Shown in pieces: positions 21,820 through 22,485 of a stretch of DNA of 22,485 nucleotides (positions are counted from its first letter, which is position 1; each line of letters begins with the position of its first letter). Location of the stretch: NCBI GenBank assembly GCA_045544735.1, contig JAZPZM010000122.1, positions 1-22,485 on the forward strand. The letters are read 5' to 3'. The stretch comes from CAG-390 sp045544735 (lineage in GTDB: Bacteria > Bacillota > Clostridia > Oscillospirales > CAG-272). The notes under the pieces were generated by a model. It did not search any database. It was not told where the DNA came from and saw only the letters and a list, made by a program, of their open reading frames with translations. Both the position numbers and the translations under genes were made by a program.

Positions 21820-22473
21820 TTATCTGACTACCGAAGAATGACTATAGATATAGAATTCCTCTTGGCTCGGCATCCACTTCTTTTCCTTATGTGGAAAAGT
21901 TGCGTCGAATGCCTCGACCGCAGCGGTGTCCTCACAGCAGTCGGCGGCGGTAGATGGAATGTACATCCACTTTCTGCCGTCAAGCGAGTTCGGCACAAGC
22001 TCGCAAACGAGAAGTGCCGTAGGGAAATTGCCGTCTACAACAAAGCTGACGTTCTTCTTTTTGCAGCTCACGAAACCACGGCTGACATAGTTGCCCGGAT
22101 TTCCGAAATTGATGTTTACATCGTAGCCCATCTTACGTGCTACCTCAAAGGAATGCTCGATCAACATCTTGCCGAGTTTCTGACGTTGATATTCGGGAGC
22201 AACGCAAAGCGGCCCGAAGGAAAGAATTTCCTTGCGCTCACCGTTCTCGTCTTCAAGCCAAGCCTTCGTGTACATAATGTTTCCAACAATCTTGCCGTCA
22301 AGCTCAAGCACGAATGCAAGCTCGGGGATGAAGTCGGGATGAGAACGCATCATGTGGACGAAATAATGTTCGTCTGCGCCCGGTTTATAGACGTTCCAAA
22401 ACGCCTCGCGAGTAAGCTCTTCTACTGCTCTGTAATCTTTTTCTGTTTCTAAACGTATCGTCAAATTATTCAT
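21820..22473 (-). CDS. GNAT-family N-acetyltransferase
   Basis: A 217-aa cytoplasmic acetyltransferase using acetyl-CoA. The acceptor-side N-terminal helices cover about 10-40, and motif A is LCVAPEYQRQKLGKMLI (89-105), with the Q-R-x-x-G-K pyrophosphate loop at 96-102. NPGNYVSRGF (125-134) matches the family's Y-x-x-x-G-F strand. About 60 extra residues at the C-terminus resemble GNATs of the 'YhbS-like' kind. The ATG at 22473 has AAAGGA upstream; the promoter would lie outside the window. Substrate unknown. Confidence 0.9.
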   Translation of the reverse strand: MNNLTIRLETEKDYRAVEELTREAFWNVYKPGADEHYFVHMMRSHPDFIPELAFVLELDGKIVGNIMYTKAWLEDENGERKEILSFGPLCVAPEYQRQKLGKMLIEHSFEVARKMGYDVNINFGNPGNYVSRGFVSCKKKNVSFVVDGNFPTALLVCELVPNSLDGRKWMYIPSTAADCCEDTAAVEAFDATFPHKEKKWMPSQEEFYIYSHSSVVR

Positions 22474-22485
22474 TTTTAATCCTTT

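Overview
The window looks like a chromosomal stretch from a Gram-positive, mid-GC member of the Bacillota, probably an uncultured gut-type Clostridia. The reasons are strong AGGAGG-type ribosome binding sites, sigma-A promoters with extended -10 elements, ER-type (SipW-like) signal peptidase with TasA-like secreted proteins, lipoproteins with a lipobox, a KtrAB potassium system, and surface proteins carrying the Y-x-A-A-x-x-Y-F-x-Y tail motif that I associate with gut Clostridia. The exact taxon cannot be read from the sequence.

Layout. 1-425: non-coding, packed with inverted repeats, including a 170-bp nested inverted-repeat element and an array of ATATCACT units separated by different perfect hairpins. 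426-1265(-): orphan tyrosine recombinase. 1364-4188(-): ktrB-ktrA plus an SGNH-hydrolase-like gene, read from one consensus promoter. 4297-6486(-): secreted papain-fold/SH3 cell-wall protein. 6640-7338(-): purC alone. 7574-12406(-): five-gene operon of four TasA/camelysin-like secreted proteins and their SipW-like signal peptidase, opening with a membrane-anchored member and ending with a codon-optimised beta-helix protein. 12600-13700(-): wecB/mnaA (UDP-GlcNAc 2-epimerase). 13793-16508: small genes and rearrangement: a ferritin-like protein, a small membrane protein, two lipoproteins, and a 118-bp duplicated block that left a gene-head fragment. 16756-19604(+): marR-type regulator, GT8 glycosyltransferase, PlsC-like acyltransferase and CrtO-like acyltransferase, with an operator-like repeat in the promoter and over the RBS; this reads as a regulated glycolipid acylation locus. 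19662-21536(-): duplicated-domain surface protein with C-terminal membrane anchor. 21820-22473(-): GNAT acetyltransferase.

How the genes work together. Two units are coherent systems. The SipW/TasA locus contains its own processing peptidase, a putative cell-surface base protein and three released or fibre-forming subunits, two of which carry a C-terminal beta-solenoid-like module; it is organised like tapA-sipW-tasA of Bacillus but expanded. The MarR-GT8-PlsC-CrtO locus has one sugar-transfer and two acyl-transfer activities in one transcript with tight spacing (one ATGA overlap) and likely autoregulation. Most other genes are independent single units with their own promoter and terminator.
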